Source: Candidatus Thiodiazotropha endolucinida (GTDB lineage Bacteria; Pseudomonadota; Gammaproteobacteria; Chromatiales; Chromatiaceae). From it: a stretch of 64,000 bases of DNA. Position numbers and translations under genes: made by a program. This document shows positions 8,854-19,262 of the stretch, piece after piece (position 1 is the stretch's first letter; every line of letters begins with the position of its first letter). The notes below the pieces were generated by a model. The model was not told where the DNA came from. It saw nothing but the letters and a program-made list of their open reading frames with translations, and ran no database searches. The stretch covers positions 186,001 through 250,000 of the forward strand of contig NZ_MARB01000003.1 of assembly GCF_001715975.1 (NCBI RefSeq). Direction: 5' to 3'.

Positions 8854-10155
8854 TCAAAACCGCATCCGCTGTTCCAGATCATTCCTGATCTCTTCACGCA
8901 GGGAATCTGTGGCAAACTTGTCGATAATTTCGCCGGCAAAACCGAGACACAACAGACGCCGTGCCTGATGCGCATCTATTCCCCGCGAGCGAAGATAGAA
9001 GAGTGCCTGTTCATCCAATCGGCCCACACTCGTACCATGGCTGCACTGCACATCATCCGCGAGGATAACCAACTGGGGTTTAGTGTCGATTTCGGCCTTG
9101 GTTGAGAGCATCAGATTGGCGTTGTGCAGATGCGCCTCGCTCTTCTGCGAATCAATCCCGACCCGGATCAAACCGTCAAATACCGCCCTTCCCACCCCAT
9201 GCAGAATACCTTTGAAATTTTCCTGACTTCTGCAACGGGGCACGCCGTGATCCACATCGAGATGGAAGTCCGTCAATTGACCGTCACCCGCCACGTAGAG
9301 GCCGTCGATTTCACATTCCGCACCTTCCCCGGAGAACCGATGATGGAACTCAGTACGTGACCATGCACCGCCCAGTGCCGCATTCACACCCAGATAGCGG
9401 GCATCCCGGCCCAAATTGACATAGAGGCCGCACAAATGATAGGCATGATTGCTCTCCTGCTGCACACGTTGGTGTGTCAGGGTTGCTCCCTCCGCCAGAT
9501 TGATCTCGCAAACGATATTATTGAAGTAGTCGTTGTCACCATCCGCCGACAGATAACGCTCTACCAGGCTAACCGAAGCATCCGCATCCAACTCGACCAA
9601 ATGACGTATCTGTTGTGCATGCCCGCTTCGCTTACCGGTTGTTATATGCAACAACTCAATGGGTAGCTCGATCACGACACCTTTCGACAGCTGAATGACA
9701 GCACCATCCTGTTGGGTCGCCATATTCATGGCGGTGAAGGCATGATCTCCCACCCCGGACAGATTACCCACCGAGCTGAGCACCGACTGATCACCCGTGG
9801 CCATAGCTGCGCGCAGATTTCCGATCCTGAATCCTGTCTGCTCAATGCCTATCGACAGCCCGGGGTGGTAGATACCGTCCACGAACACCAGACGCCCCGC
9901 AACAGGACCCTCGAGCATACGATCGATGGCGATTTCCCGTGATGAATCCAATACTGAAGGGGTCGATATAAACCCCTTTTGCAACAAACTCTCCACACCC
10001 GTATAACGCCAGGCCTCCTGGCGGGCATGAGGAAAGCCGAGTTCAGACATACGCTCCATCGCAGCACGTCGCTTTTCGATGAGCCAATCTCCATTGTCAT
10101 GAGCCAGGCTGTCGATGGTACGTTGCGCCGTCTCCTGGTAGCCGTGCATGTTCAT
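8854..10155 (-). CDS. sufD: SUF scaffold subunit SufD
   Basis: A 433-residue SufD, the partner of SufB and SufC in the SufBC2D scaffold that builds Fe-S clusters. Conserved traits include an N-terminal helical region with EAWRYTG, a long beta-helix core, and the C-terminal block CSHGTSVGRLDEQALFYLRS followed by ARRLLCLGFAGEI. The ATG overlaps the sufC stop as ATGA, so translation is coupled. Length is normal for the family. Confidence 0.95.
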   Translation of the reverse strand: MNMHGYQETAQRTIDSLAHDNGDWLIEKRRAAMERMSELGFPHARQEAWRYTGVESLLQKGFISTPSVLDSSREIAIDRMLEGPVAGRLVFVDGIYHPGLSIGIEQTGFRIGNLRAAMATGDQSVLSSVGNLSGVGDHAFTAMNMATQQDGAVIQLSKGVVIELPIELLHITTGKRSGHAQQIRHLVELDADASVSLVERYLSADGDNDYFNNIVCEINLAEGATLTHQRVQQESNHAYHLCGLYVNLGRDARYLGVNAALGGAWSRTEFHHRFSGEGAECEIDGLYVAGDGQLTDFHLDVDHGVPRCRSQENFKGILHGVGRAVFDGLIRVGIDSQKSEAHLHNANLMLSTKAEIDTKPQLVILADDVQCSHGTSVGRLDEQALFYLRSRGIDAHQARRLLCLGFAGEIIDKFATDSLREEIRNDLEQRMRF

Positions 10156-10904
10156 GCCGCGTCCTCATCAAGCAGCCAGCCATACCCCTTCTCTTCCAAC
10201 TCCAATGCCAACTCCTTGCCTCCGGAACGAATAATGCGGCCCGCCACCAGCACATGGACGAAATCCGGCTGAATATAATCAAGTAAACGCTGATAATGGG
10301 TTACCACCAACAAGGATCTCTCTTCTGAACGCAGCATATTCACGCCATCCGCGACTGTTCGCAGGGCATCAATGTCGAGACCGGAATCTGTCTCATCCAA
10401 AATAGCCAGTCGAGGTTCCAGCATGGCCATCTGAAGAATCTCGTTGCGCTTTTTTTCACCCCCCGAGAAACCCGTATTCACCGAACGCTTGAGCAGTTTT
10501 TCATCCAACTTCACCTGTTTTGCCTTGGCGCGAACAAGCTTCATGAAACTGACTGCATCGATCTCCTCTTCACCATTGGCCTTGCGTATCGCATTCATTG
10601 ATTCCCGCAAGAAGGTCATGTTGTTCACCCCGGGTAGCTCAACCGGATATTGCATCGCAAGAAAAAGACCTCTATGCGCCCGTTCTTCAACCTCAAGGTC
10701 GAGCAGATTCTCACCCATATAACTCACACTACCGTCACTCACATGAAAACCATCCCTTCCTGAAAGGACATGTGCCAAAGTGCTCTTTCCCGATCCGTTA
10801 GGCCCCATGATGGCATGCACTTCACCTGCATTGATCTGCAGGTCGATCCCTTTCAGGATCGATTTGTCTTCCACGCTGGCCCGTAAATTGTTTATCGTCA
10901 ACAT
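10152..10904 (-). CDS. sufC: SUF ABC-type ATPase SufC
   Basis: A 250-residue ABC ATPase of the SufC type. Walker A is GPNGSGKST, the signature is FSGGEKKRNEILQ, and Walker B is LAILDETDSGLD. It powers conformational change in SufBC2D. The start at 10904 follows a GGAAGAGAGG site; an in-frame start at 10931 would overlap sufB. Between sufB and sufD, with the usual order. Confidence 0.96.
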   Translation of the reverse strand: MLTINNLRASVEDKSILKGIDLQINAGEVHAIMGPNGSGKSTLAHVLSGRDGFHVSDGSVSYMGENLLDLEVEERAHRGLFLAMQYPVELPGVNNMTFLRESMNAIRKANGEEEIDAVSFMKLVRAKAKQVKLDEKLLKRSVNTGFSGGEKKRNEILQMAMLEPRLAILDETDSGLDIDALRTVADGVNMLRSEERSLLVVTHYQRLLDYIQPDFVHVLVAGRIIRSGGKELALELEEKGYGWLLDEDAA

Positions 10905-10923
10905 CGAAAACCTCTCTTCCATC

Positions 10924-12369
10924 TCAACCAACCGCCCCTTCCAGACTTACAGCAAGCAACTTCTGAGCCTCAACGGCAAACTCCATCGGCAGCTCGTTGA
11001 AGACCTCTTTGCAGAAGCCGTTAATGATCATCGACACCGCATCCTCATCCGAGAGGCCACGCTGACGGCAGTAGAACAGCTGATCCTCACTCACCTTCGA
11101 GGTTGTGGCTTCATGCTCCACCTGAGCAGTGGGATTCTTCACTTCGATATAGGGAAAGGTATGGGCGCCACAACGATCACCGATCAGGAGGGAGTCGCAC
11201 TGGGTGTGATTTCTCGCGTTTTCCGCCTTCGCTGCAATACGTACCAGACCCCGATAGGTGTTGCTGCCCTGCATCGCCGATATACCCTTGGATACGATGG
11301 TGCTGCGGCTGTTCTTGCCCATATGGATCATCTTGGTGCCGGTATCCGCCTGTTGCCTGCCCTTGGTCACCGCCACGGAATAGAACTCACCCACACTGTC
11401 ATCGCCACGCAGGATACAACTGGGATACTTCCAGGTAACCGCAGACCCTGTCTCAACCTGGGTCCACGAGATGTGTGAACGGTCACCCCGGCAATCCCCC
11501 CGTTTGGTCACGAAGTTGTAGATACCGCCTCGGCCCTCACTGTCGCCCGGATACCAGTTTTGCACCGTCGAATACTTAATCTTTGCATCTGTCATGGCCA
11601 CCAACTCCACGACTGCCGCATGGAGTTGATTTTCATCCCGCATCGGTGCGGTACAGCCTTCCAGATAACTGACCTGACTACCCTCTTCGGCGACAATCAG
11701 GGTACGCTCAAACTGCCCTGTCTGCGCCTCATTGATACGAAAATAGGTGGACAACTCCATCGGACAATTCACACCCCTGGGTATATAGACAAAGGTTCCG
11801 TCACTGAAAACCGCGCTGTTCAAAGCGGCAAAATAGTTATCCTTATAGGGGACCACCGATCCCATGTAGCGCTGCACCAGTTCCGGATATTCGCGTATCG
11901 CCTCCGACATGGAGCAGAAGATCACACCCGCTTCAGCCAATGTCTCCCGGAATGTGGTCGCTACCGAAACACTGTCAAAAACCGCATCCACCGCCACGCC
12001 GGCCAGCGCCTTCTGCTCGTCCAGGGGAATCCCCAACTTTTCGTAGGTGGCCAGCAACTCCGGGTCCACATCGTCAAGGCTGGCAAGTTGCGGTTTTTTC
12101 TTCGGTGAGGAGTAGTAGGAGATTGCCTGGAAATCGATAGCGGGATAACGTATGGCAGCCCAGTCCGGTTGCTGCATACTCAGCCAATGGCGATACGCCT
12201 GGAGGCGCTTTTCAAGCATCCATTCCGGCTCGTCTTTGCGTGACGATATGACACGGATTACCGACTCGTCCAAACCTGGCGGCAGCGTATCCGATTCGAT
12301 CCGGGTGACGAATCCCTCGGCATATCCGGTGCTTATGAGACTCTCTACACTACTGTCTGTCATACCCAT
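10924..12369 (-). CDS. sufB: SUF scaffold subunit SufB
   Basis: A 481-residue SufB, first gene of the SUF operon. The conserved core includes [30 protein letters not shown] and the long block [11 protein letters not shown] plus [17 protein letters not shown] and [16 protein letters not shown]. SufB with SufC and SufD forms the assembly scaffold and receives sulfur from SufE. The ATG at 12369 follows GGAGAG; a second ATG lies two codons later. An IscR-like site lies 124-148 bases upstream. Confidence 0.96.
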   Translation of the reverse strand: MGMTDSSVESLISTGYAEGFVTRIESDTLPPGLDESVIRVISSRKDEPEWMLEKRLQAYRHWLSMQQPDWAAIRYPAIDFQAISYYSSPKKKPQLASLDDVDPELLATYEKLGIPLDEQKALAGVAVDAVFDSVSVATTFRETLAEAGVIFCSMSEAIREYPELVQRYMGSVVPYKDNYFAALNSAVFSDGTFVYIPRGVNCPMELSTYFRINEAQTGQFERTLIVAEEGSQVSYLEGCTAPMRDENQLHAAVVELVAMTDAKIKYSTVQNWYPGDSEGRGGIYNFVTKRGDCRGDRSHISWTQVETGSAVTWKYPSCILRGDDSVGEFYSVAVTKGRQQADTGTKMIHMGKNSRSTIVSKGISAMQGSNTYRGLVRIAAKAENARNHTQCDSLLIGDRCGAHTFPYIEVKNPTAQVEHEATTSKVSEDQLFYCRQRGLSDEDAVSMIINGFCKEVFNELPMEFAVEAQKLLAVSLEGAVG

Positions 12370-12678
12370 ATCTCATCTCTCCAGCGGTATGCAATTGCGG
12401 CTGTTACAGCAAATGGAATCGGGTAAACAGATTGCGGAAATAGATTCATTTCTTACTGCCCCTGGCCAATGCCGGCCGACTGCTGAAACCTAATAACACA
12501 GTAATATAGTCAGGAATTATATTTTGCAAGGGCTATACCCTAGAGAAATACTAAGGTAATCGCTTATGTGAAATCGGGTGGGCTGAAAATAACTAGTAAA
12601 TACAATAAGTAACAACATTCATTACTTATTTGTCGGGACACCATACCCCAGCGGCACAAGGGTTTCCCGAAAGACAGA
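12370..12678. other. sufB upstream region
   Basis: Non-coding, AT-rich, 309 bases, between sufB and the unknown gene to its right. Apart from the IscR-like site it contains a possible promoter for sufB. I see no small gene. Confidence 0.4.
12493..12517 (-). promoter_or_regulatory. IscR-like (type 1) site upstream of sufB
   Basis: On the minus strand this 25-base stretch contains CCTGACTATATTACTG and matches the E. coli type 1 IscR consensus at 20 of 25 positions by my count, including the left GACT half and central AT-rich spacer; the right half is weaker. It overlaps a TATATT that could be a -10 element with TTGCAA upstream. No iscR gene is in the window. Regulation inferred. Confidence 0.4.
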
Positions 12679-13356
12679 TCAACCTTCGATGATGCTTTTC
12701 ACACCTTCTGAAATAAGTTTTTCATAGAGGAATTTCTGTTTACCGTCGACCTCTATCCCCATACCGCTGAGCATAATAAAAAGATCGTCGATAATGATTT
12801 CCGATATGTGCCGTTGGTTGTGCAGCGAGGCCTCGAGATCGTTGTTCATGGCCAGCATACAGGCGAGAGCTCCGATCACCTGCAGGGTAACCTCATCCTT
12901 GACGACAATAGGCTTGGATTGAGGCTCTGAATGCGGACGCTGTATACCGTAAGTGTCACAGACTCGATTCAAATCGTCGTGGTTGAAGTGCATGTCGGCG
13001 GGATAGTTGAACTCATTATCCATTCCGCCTTTCCCATCGCCAATGAGCAGCTCTTCGTCAAATACCAGAAATTTCTGAAACAGGTCATCACGAACAACAC
13101 CATTGATTGTGATGTTGTGATCGATGATGGCACTGCTGTAGGTGACCGGCAGATTCTTTTTCAGCTCGTTGACATCAGTGGCGTAGAGCTTGAGATAACC
13201 ATCCACATAGACCCTGTCGAAGGTTCCGCTCTCCACCTCGACAGAAGCGAACCCGTTGAAGTGAAAATAGAACTCTTCAAGTTCATGCAGAAAACGACTG
13301 TCACCGACGTAGTCACAGGCCTGTTCCCAGCTGTAAAAAACGCCTTGTTCATTCAT
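12679..13356 (-). CDS. uncharacterised protein
   Basis: A 225-residue soluble acidic protein without signal peptide or membrane segment. Composition and continuous reading frame indicate a real gene. The N-terminal half has aromatic-rich strands (EEFYFHFNGFASVEV); the C-terminal half looks helical (QVIGALACMLAMNNDLEASL). I recognise no domain. It is read in the same direction as the serine dehydratase, whose stop lies 63 bases downstream of nothing shared: this gene lies downstream of sdaA and may be co-transcribed with it. Confidence 0.6.
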   Translation of the reverse strand: MNEQGVFYSWEQACDYVGDSRFLHELEEFYFHFNGFASVEVESGTFDRVYVDGYLKLYATDVNELKKNLPVTYSSAIIDHNITINGVVRDDLFQKFLVFDEELLIGDGKGGMDNEFNYPADMHFNHDDLNRVCDTYGIQRPHSEPQSKPIVVKDEVTLQVIGALACMLAMNNDLEASLHNQRHISEIIIDDLFIMLSGMGIEVDGKQKFLYEKLISEGVKSIIEG

Positions 13357-13418
13357 ATTGGTTTCTTCATCCTTTATCGGTCAGATTCAGCGAATCCTTC
13401 CTCTTTTTTAGATCAAAT

Positions 13419-14795
13419 TCAACACTCGACAAGATTGACTGCCAGCCCCCCCCTCGATGTCTCTTTATATTTTGTCTTCATATCCGCGCCGGTCTCTCGC
13501 ATGGTTTTTATGACTTTATCCAGTGAAACAAAGTGTGACCCGTCTCCCCGTAAGGCCATGCGTGCGGCATTTATGGCCTTTACCGCACCCATGGCATTAC
13601 GCTCGATACACGGCACCTGCACCAGACCACCTACGGGATCGCAGGTCAAGCCCAGATTGTGCTCCATTCCTATCTCCGCGGCATTTTCAACCTGGCGCGG
13701 CGTGCCGCCCAATACCTCGGCCAATGCACCCGCGGCCATGGAACAGGCGGCACCGACCTCACCCTGACAACCCACCTCGGCACCGGAAATCGAGGCATTC
13801 TCTTTGTACAGGATACCGATCGCACCGGCACAGAGTAGGAATCGGATCACACCATCCTCCGTTGCTCCCGGTGAAAAACGCCAATAGTAGTGGAGTACCG
13901 CGGGAACAATTCCGGCAGCCCCATTGGTTGGAGCGGTCACCACCCGGCCTCCGGCGGCATTCTCCTCGTTGACCGCCAGGGCAAACAGATTGACCCAGTC
14001 CATGGTGCCAAGCGGCACTTGGTTGAGTTCCGCATCGTTACTGAGCTGCCTATAGAGTCGTGGAGCGCGTCGTTTAACCTTTAACCCACCCGGCAGCACC
14101 CCTTCAGTGGTGCAACCCCGTTCCACACATTGTTGCATGACATGCCATATCTGCAGCAAACTGTCGCGTATCGTCTGTTCACTACGCCATGACTTTTCAT
14201 TCTCCAACATCAGCCGGCTGATGGAGAGCCCCTGCTCGTCACAGACCCGCAACAACTCTTCGCCACTATGAAAAGGATACTTGAGTAGGGTTTTATCCTC
14301 GCTGATAACAACTTCGCCTTGCGCATTTTCCTCAATCACAAAACCACCTCCAACGGAATAAAAATGGTTTTGTGAAATCTCCTTCCCCTTATCGTCGAAG
14401 GCCGTGAACCGCATCCCGTTGGCATGCAGTTTGAGCTGTTTTTTCCGATGAAACTGAAGATCACCCTCCATATCGAAGCAGAGCTGCAGCCCACTGCCCA
14501 GCACCACTGATTTCTGCTCGCGGATAGCATCGATCCGCTGCGGTATGGCCTGGACATCCACCGTTGACGGCGACTCTCCCATGAGTCCGAGTAATAGGGC
14601 CTTATCCGTCCCATGCCCCTTGCCGGTGGCTCCCAATGACCCGAACAGCTCTATCTGAATTCTGTGTGTAACCTTTAGAAGGCGCTCATCCGACAGTTTT
14701 TCCACAAATCGTTTGGCCGCCAGCATCGGCCCGACGGTGTGGGAACTGGAAGGGCCTATACCGATTTTGAAGAGATCGAAAACACTCACTGCCAT
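13419..14795 (-). CDS. sdaA: L-serine dehydratase (single-chain, iron-sulfur)
   Basis: A 458-residue iron-sulfur L-serine ammonia-lyase converting L-serine to pyruvate and ammonia. The N-terminal beta domain begins [20 protein letters not shown]; the alpha domain carries [36 protein letters not shown] and the cluster cysteines expected of a [4Fe-4S] dehydratase. Length matches SdaA/SdaB. The ATG at 14795 is preferred over a TTG three codons upstream. It depends on Fe-S supply, which the neighbouring SUF operon provides in principle. Confidence 0.94.
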   Translation of the reverse strand: MAVSVFDLFKIGIGPSSSHTVGPMLAAKRFVEKLSDERLLKVTHRIQIELFGSLGATGKGHGTDKALLLGLMGESPSTVDVQAIPQRIDAIREQKSVVLGSGLQLCFDMEGDLQFHRKKQLKLHANGMRFTAFDDKGKEISQNHFYSVGGGFVIEENAQGEVVISEDKTLLKYPFHSGEELLRVCDEQGLSISRLMLENEKSWRSEQTIRDSLLQIWHVMQQCVERGCTTEGVLPGGLKVKRRAPRLYRQLSNDAELNQVPLGTMDWVNLFALAVNEENAAGGRVVTAPTNGAAGIVPAVLHYYWRFSPGATEDGVIRFLLCAGAIGILYKENASISGAEVGCQGEVGAACSMAAGALAEVLGGTPRQVENAAEIGMEHNLGLTCDPVGGLVQVPCIERNAMGAVKAINAARMALRGDGSHFVSLDKVIKTMRETGADMKTKYKETSRGGLAVNLVEC

Positions 14796-15008
14796 GCCAG
14801 CCAACTCCCGACTGCTTCAATGCATTTTTCTATATCATCGACCGTTTTATACATCACTCAGTCCATGCTGATTGTTTGGCTCTGTGATTGACCGCGTACA
14901 CAGCCAGCCTGAGCTGTGGACAGTATCACCGCATATACTGCTGTATTATCATGGTAGGCTTTTGAAGTTGTAACGTACAGGCCAACAGCCTCTGTCCCTG
15001 CATGGTCT

Positions 15009-15422
15009 TTATCGACTGTTCATGTAACGGGCTATATCCATATCGCTCTCTATGACATGATCGATAAGCCAATACTTGAGTGAAGTCAGGGTTTCTATAT
15101 CGAGCCTGCGTTTCCCCTCTTCTATCTCCCTTATCAAATCACTCAACTCAGCCTGCAGCAGTGCGTGTTCCCGATGATGACTGCTGACCTGGGGATATTC
15201 ATGATTACGCATAAAGGCCTCCTCATCCCTGAAATGCTGCCGGGTCTCCTCTTGAAGTTGCAACACCAGCCGCATCGCACCTCCGTCATTACTCGATTCT
15301 GAATTTTGCGTCATTACCGAGTCTGCCACCTGATTGATCAGCTCCACTAAATGCAGATGTTGCTGATCGATTTCATCGATCCCCAGATACCAGTCATCCC
15401 GCCAAGTAAGAAATCTCTTCAT
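15009..15422 (-). CDS. bacteriohemerythrin
   Basis: A 137-residue single-domain hemerythrin that should bind O2 at a non-haem di-iron site. The ligand pattern is visible: His22 in DQQHLHLVELIN, the HFRDEEAFM segment, HHREH and the late HVIESDMDI. Functions proposed for the family are oxygen storage, delivery or sensing. It stands alone, between sdaA and metR. Confidence 0.92.
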   Translation of the reverse strand: MKRFLTWRDDWYLGIDEIDQQHLHLVELINQVADSVMTQNSESSNDGGAMRLVLQLQEETRQHFRDEEAFMRNHEYPQVSSHHREHALLQAELSDLIREIEEGKRRLDIETLTSLKYWLIDHVIESDMDIARYMNSR

Positions 15423-15596
15423 TGGTCCGCCACCGATCTATTGCACCGCCCCGTATTAATCAAAGATTCCACTTGCAACCTGGTACCTGATCTTCATAGA
15501 TCGGTGTATCCATGATGAGATGGAGGATACATACGTCTGCTCAGCTGTTTTGTTTCCATGGTGCGAGGATCTTATTTTATCCTGAAAACGCCTACC

Positions 15597-16484
15597 TTAG
15601 GGTTTAAATCTTTTTGCCCTTTTCAGAAATCGCTGCAGATAGCCGATCCCTCCATCTTCATGACGATAGGCAGCATACAACTTCCTATTGATGCCTTGAC
15701 TCCCTAAATGCAGCGCTTTCAGCGGCAACTCCGCACATACTTTGACGGCCAGCCAGTCCGGTAAAGTACAGATGCCACGATTATAGGCCACCATCTGCAG
15801 CATAATCTCGAATGATTCAATCTGCTTCTGTTTTATCGTTCTCACCGCCGCCGGCCATAGGAACAGGGTAAGGATATCCAGACGCTCCGGCGCCACCGGA
15901 AAAGTGATAAGGTTCTCCTGCGCCAACCGCTCCGGCTCAATCCATGATGCATCAGCCAACGGGTGGGAATCGGATACCAAAAGCATCAACTCATAATTGA
16001 AAAGCGTATCGAAACCAAGCCCGGGCTGTTCCACCCTATCCGGAGTGATGAGTAGATCGATATGGCGATTCAATAGCCCTTCCAGTCCGGCAAATTGATA
16101 ACGGTGAAAAATATCAACCTCCACATCCGGTTCACGACTCAAGTAGTCAGTAATAACGTCCTTCAACCATTCATAACAGGGATAGCACTCTACTCCGATA
16201 CGCAATGTCCCCTGCTTCCCTTCAGCCAAGGCTTTTAAGGTCTGTTCAGTCTGCTCCAGGATGGGCAGAATTTCATGCGCTGTCTTCAATAACTGTATGC
16301 CGGCACGGGTCAACCTCAACCGGCGCCCCTGCCTCTGCCAAAGTTCAACACCCAGCTTTTCCTCTAAAGATCGTATTTGGTGTGAAAGTGCAGACTGGCT
16401 GAGAAAGAGTGCATTGGCTGCGGCAGTGAGCGTTCCATGACGCTTCAGGGCAGCGATGATCTTGAGGTGGGTCAGCTCTATCAT
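15597..16484 (-). CDS. metR: LysR-type regulator MetR
   Basis: A 295-residue LysR-family activator. The N-terminal winged helix (about 1-60) includes RHGTLTAAANALFLSQSALSHQIR; the C-terminal part is a substrate-binding-like co-inducer domain. Divergent orientation to metE, with 104 bases between them, and overall similarity identify MetR, which responds to homocysteine and activates metE. A MetR-box-like sequence next to its start suggests autoregulation. Confidence 0.92.
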   Translation of the reverse strand: MIELTHLKIIAALKRHGTLTAAANALFLSQSALSHQIRSLEEKLGVELWQRQGRRLRLTRAGIQLLKTAHEILPILEQTEQTLKALAEGKQGTLRIGVECYPCYEWLKDVITDYLSREPDVEVDIFHRYQFAGLEGLLNRHIDLLITPDRVEQPGLGFDTLFNYELMLLVSDSHPLADASWIEPERLAQENLITFPVAPERLDILTLFLWPAAVRTIKQKQIESFEIMLQMVAYNRGICTLPDWLAVKVCAELPLKALHLGSQGINRKLYAAYRHEDGGIGYLQRFLKRAKRFKP

Positions 16485-16487
16485 ATA

Positions 16488-16500
16488 TGAGATATTTTCA
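16488..16500. promoter_or_regulatory. MetR-box-like site
   Basis: TGAGATATTTTCA resembles the MetR operator TGAANNTNNTTCA with two mismatches. It lies in the metR-metE divergent promoter region, 4 bases from the metR start codon and about 90 bases from metE. Role inferred from position. Confidence 0.4.
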
Positions 16501-16588
16501 TATTTTATAGCAATATGATCATTATATTTTCATAATTTGCCTACTTACAATAGCGCTCTGGTAATAACCACATATCAGAGCAAGGATT

Positions 16589-18865
16589 ATGGTCACAACA
16601 CATCACCTCGGACTGCCCCGCATCGGTACCAAGCGAGAATTGAAATTTGCCCTCGAGGCCTATTGGCGGGGGGAGCTTGACCAACGGGAGCTGGAACAGA
16701 CGGCCTTTAAAATTCGCCGGGACAATCTGCTGTTGCAGTCTCGACTGGACATGCTGACAGTGGGAGATTTTTCGCTCTACGACCAGGTGTTGGATAGCAG
16801 TTTTCTATTCGGCAATATCCCGCCCCGTTTCCGGCAGGAAGCGGGGATCACCACCCTTGATGACTATTTTCAGGTTGCCCGGGGCGCTTCCAATCAGGAC
16901 ACGCCGCCGGTGGCGGCTGCTGAAATGACCAAATGGTTCGACACCAACTACCACTACATCGTACCGGAGTTTCAGCACACCACGGAATTTCGGTTGGCGA
17001 TCGATACACTGCTCACGCGAATCACCGAAACCGGCACTGACCCCAGGCGGATTAAACCGGTTATCATTGGCCCGGTCACCTATCTTTGGTTGGGTAAAAG
17101 CAAGGACGGCAGCGATAAACTCGATCTACTGCAGCGTTTGCTGCCCATCTATGCCGATCTTTTGACTCAACTTGCAGCGGCTGGCGTAGAGTGGGTGCAG
17201 ATCGACGAACCGATACTGGTGACCGAACTCAGCGCAACCTGGCAACATGCCTTGCGCAATAGTTATTACCAACTGCAAAACAGCCCGGTCAAACTGCTGC
17301 TGACCACCTATTTCGGTCAGTTGCGGGAAAACCTGCAACTGGCATGCGAACTGCCCGTTGCCGGGCTGCATATCGACGCGAGCCGACAACAGGAGGAGGT
17401 CAGCCGGATTATCGATTGGTTACCCATGCATAAGATCCTGTCCCTGGGTATTATCGATGGTCGAAATATCTGGAAGAGTGACCTCAACGCTATTCTGGCG
17501 TGGCTGGAGCCGATCCATAGCCGCCTCCGGCAACGGCTATGGATCGCTCCCTCATGTTCACTCCTGCACGTTCCACTCGACCTGGAACGCGAGCAAAAAC
17601 TCGATCCGGAGATCAAATCGTGGTGCAGCTTTGGCAAACAGAAACTGATTGAGCTTGAACTCATCGCCACTGCGCTCAATCGGGGGCGAGACAGCGTGAG
17701 CGCCGAACTGGAGAACAACGCCAACGCTCTGCTCACACGCAAACGATCTCAGCGGGTGATCGTGCCGTCCGTTCATCAGCGCATGGCGGAAATCACTCCG
17801 TCGATGGCACAACGTCGAAGTCCCTATGAGGTCCGCAGCCAGGTACAGGCGCAGAGATTAAATCTGCCACCCCTCCCCACCACCACGATCGGCTCCTTCC
17901 CCCAAACCGGTTCGATACGTCAATGCCGCAGGGATTATCGTAACGGCAAGTTGACCTGGAATAGTTATAAAAAGGCCATGAAACAGGAGATCGCCTACTG
18001 CATCCGGCAGCAGGAGGAGATCGGCTTGGATGTGCTGGTACATGGTGAAGCGGAACGCAACGACATGGTGGAATATTTCGGCGAACAGCTGGATGGCTTT
18101 GCCATTACGGAGCACGCTTGGGTGCAATCCTATGGTTCACGCTGCGTAAAGCCGCCGATTATTTATGGTGATATCGAACGTCATCACTGCATGACCGGCG
18201 AGTGGACAGACTATGCCCAATCCCTGACGACAAAACCCTTGAAAGGGATGCTCACCGGCCCGGTCACCATGCTCAATTGGTCATTCGTGCGCGATGATCA
18301 GCCCCGTGCGACCACCTGCCTTCAGCTGGCGCTCGCCTTGAGAGACGAGGTGCTCGACCTGGAACAGGCCGGAATTGCGATCATCCAGATTGACGAGGCG
18401 GCATTGCGGGAAGGACTGCCTCTAAGGCGCAGTGAATGGCAGGGTTACCTCAAATGGGCCACTCATGCATTCGGAGTATGCGCCAACGGCGTGCAGGATT
18501 CGACCCAGATTCATACACATATGTGCTATTCGGAGTTCAACGACATAATCGGGGCAATCGCCGCCATGGACGCGGATGTGATCACCATCGAAACATCCCG
18601 TTCGGACATGGAGCTGCTGGAAGTGTTTGAGGCATTCGACTACCCTAACGCAATCGGACCGGGTGTTTATGACATTCACACCCCAAACATCCCATCCCTC
18701 GATGAGATGATGACGCTTATGCGGCAGGCAATGCAGCGGATCCCGGCAGATCGACTGTGGATCAATCCCGACTGCGGCCTCAAGACCAGACGCTGGCAGG
18801 AAGTGGTACCGGCGCTTGAAGCCATGCAGCGGGCCGCAGGTCTACTGCGCGAGTCATCCGCTTAA
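16589..18865 (+). CDS. metE: cobalamin-independent methionine synthase
   Basis: A 758-residue MetE (5-methyltetrahydropteroyltriglutamate-homocysteine methyltransferase), the final step of methionine synthesis without B12. The N-terminal domain starts [19 protein letters not shown]; the C-terminal catalytic domain begins near [14 protein letters not shown]. Zinc ligands are all visible: His and Cys in [10 protein letters not shown], Glu in [12 protein letters not shown] and Cys in NPDCGLKTR. Length equals the E. coli enzyme within a few residues. Ribosome binding site AAGGA. Likely activated by the divergent MetR. Confidence 0.97.
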   Translation: MVTTHHLGLPRIGTKRELKFALEAYWRGELDQRELEQTAFKIRRDNLLLQSRLDMLTVGDFSLYDQVLDSSFLFGNIPPRFRQEAGITTLDDYFQVARGASNQDTPPVAAAEMTKWFDTNYHYIVPEFQHTTEFRLAIDTLLTRITETGTDPRRIKPVIIGPVTYLWLGKSKDGSDKLDLLQRLLPIYADLLTQLAAAGVEWVQIDEPILVTELSATWQHALRNSYYQLQNSPVKLLLTTYFGQLRENLQLACELPVAGLHIDASRQQEEVSRIIDWLPMHKILSLGIIDGRNIWKSDLNAILAWLEPIHSRLRQRLWIAPSCSLLHVPLDLEREQKLDPEIKSWCSFGKQKLIELELIATALNRGRDSVSAELENNANALLTRKRSQRVIVPSVHQRMAEITPSMAQRRSPYEVRSQVQAQRLNLPPLPTTTIGSFPQTGSIRQCRRDYRNGKLTWNSYKKAMKQEIAYCIRQQEEIGLDVLVHGEAERNDMVEYFGEQLDGFAITEHAWVQSYGSRCVKPPIIYGDIERHHCMTGEWTDYAQSLTTKPLKGMLTGPVTMLNWSFVRDDQPRATTCLQLALALRDEVLDLEQAGIAIIQIDEAALREGLPLRRSEWQGYLKWATHAFGVCANGVQDSTQIHTHMCYSEFNDIIGAIAAMDADVITIETSRSDMELLEVFEAFDYPNAIGPGVYDIHTPNIPSLDEMMTLMRQAMQRIPADRLWINPDCGLKTRRWQEVVPALEAMQRAAGLLRESSA

Positions 18866-19262
18866 GCCATGCAACATGAAGCCAACGTCATGATCCGCTT
18901 CACGGGCCATGAATTGGCTGATTGTTTGGCCACCTGCTGGCATAGATCATCTTTTTCGTCTATGTTGTATGGATCAAAAGGCGTAAGAACTCAGTTCGAC
19001 CGCATCATGTTTAAATGCCAAGATAACAACGAGAACGGCGCATTATCACTACAGTATATAGCGTGTTAACAATCGGCTTCATAATCCGGTTGTTCTTATC
19101 GCACCGGTGTCAACGGGATCGTCACACCGCCACATCCAGACGCAGAGCGATACTGGGTAGAGATAAGGATTAAGAGTAATAATATTCAAATAGCCGGAAG
19201 AATAACCTCTCATATGGCGATCTCTTTCAGCGTTGAACAGGCCCTAGCTAGCGGATCATACG
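18866..19262. other. metE-TRAP intergenic region
   Basis: No convincing gene in 397 bases. A 19-codon frame (ATG 19214 to TGA 19273) overlaps the start of the TRAP permease and could act as a coupling leader, but has no clear ribosome binding site. AACAGGCCCTAG at 19236-19247 equals one end of the TIR repeat found at 38171-38468, perhaps a relic. Confidence 0.3.

Noticed and set aside
11560-12108. Long open frame opposite sufB
   Set aside because: Antisense to a highly conserved gene, with no family resemblance and no start signal.
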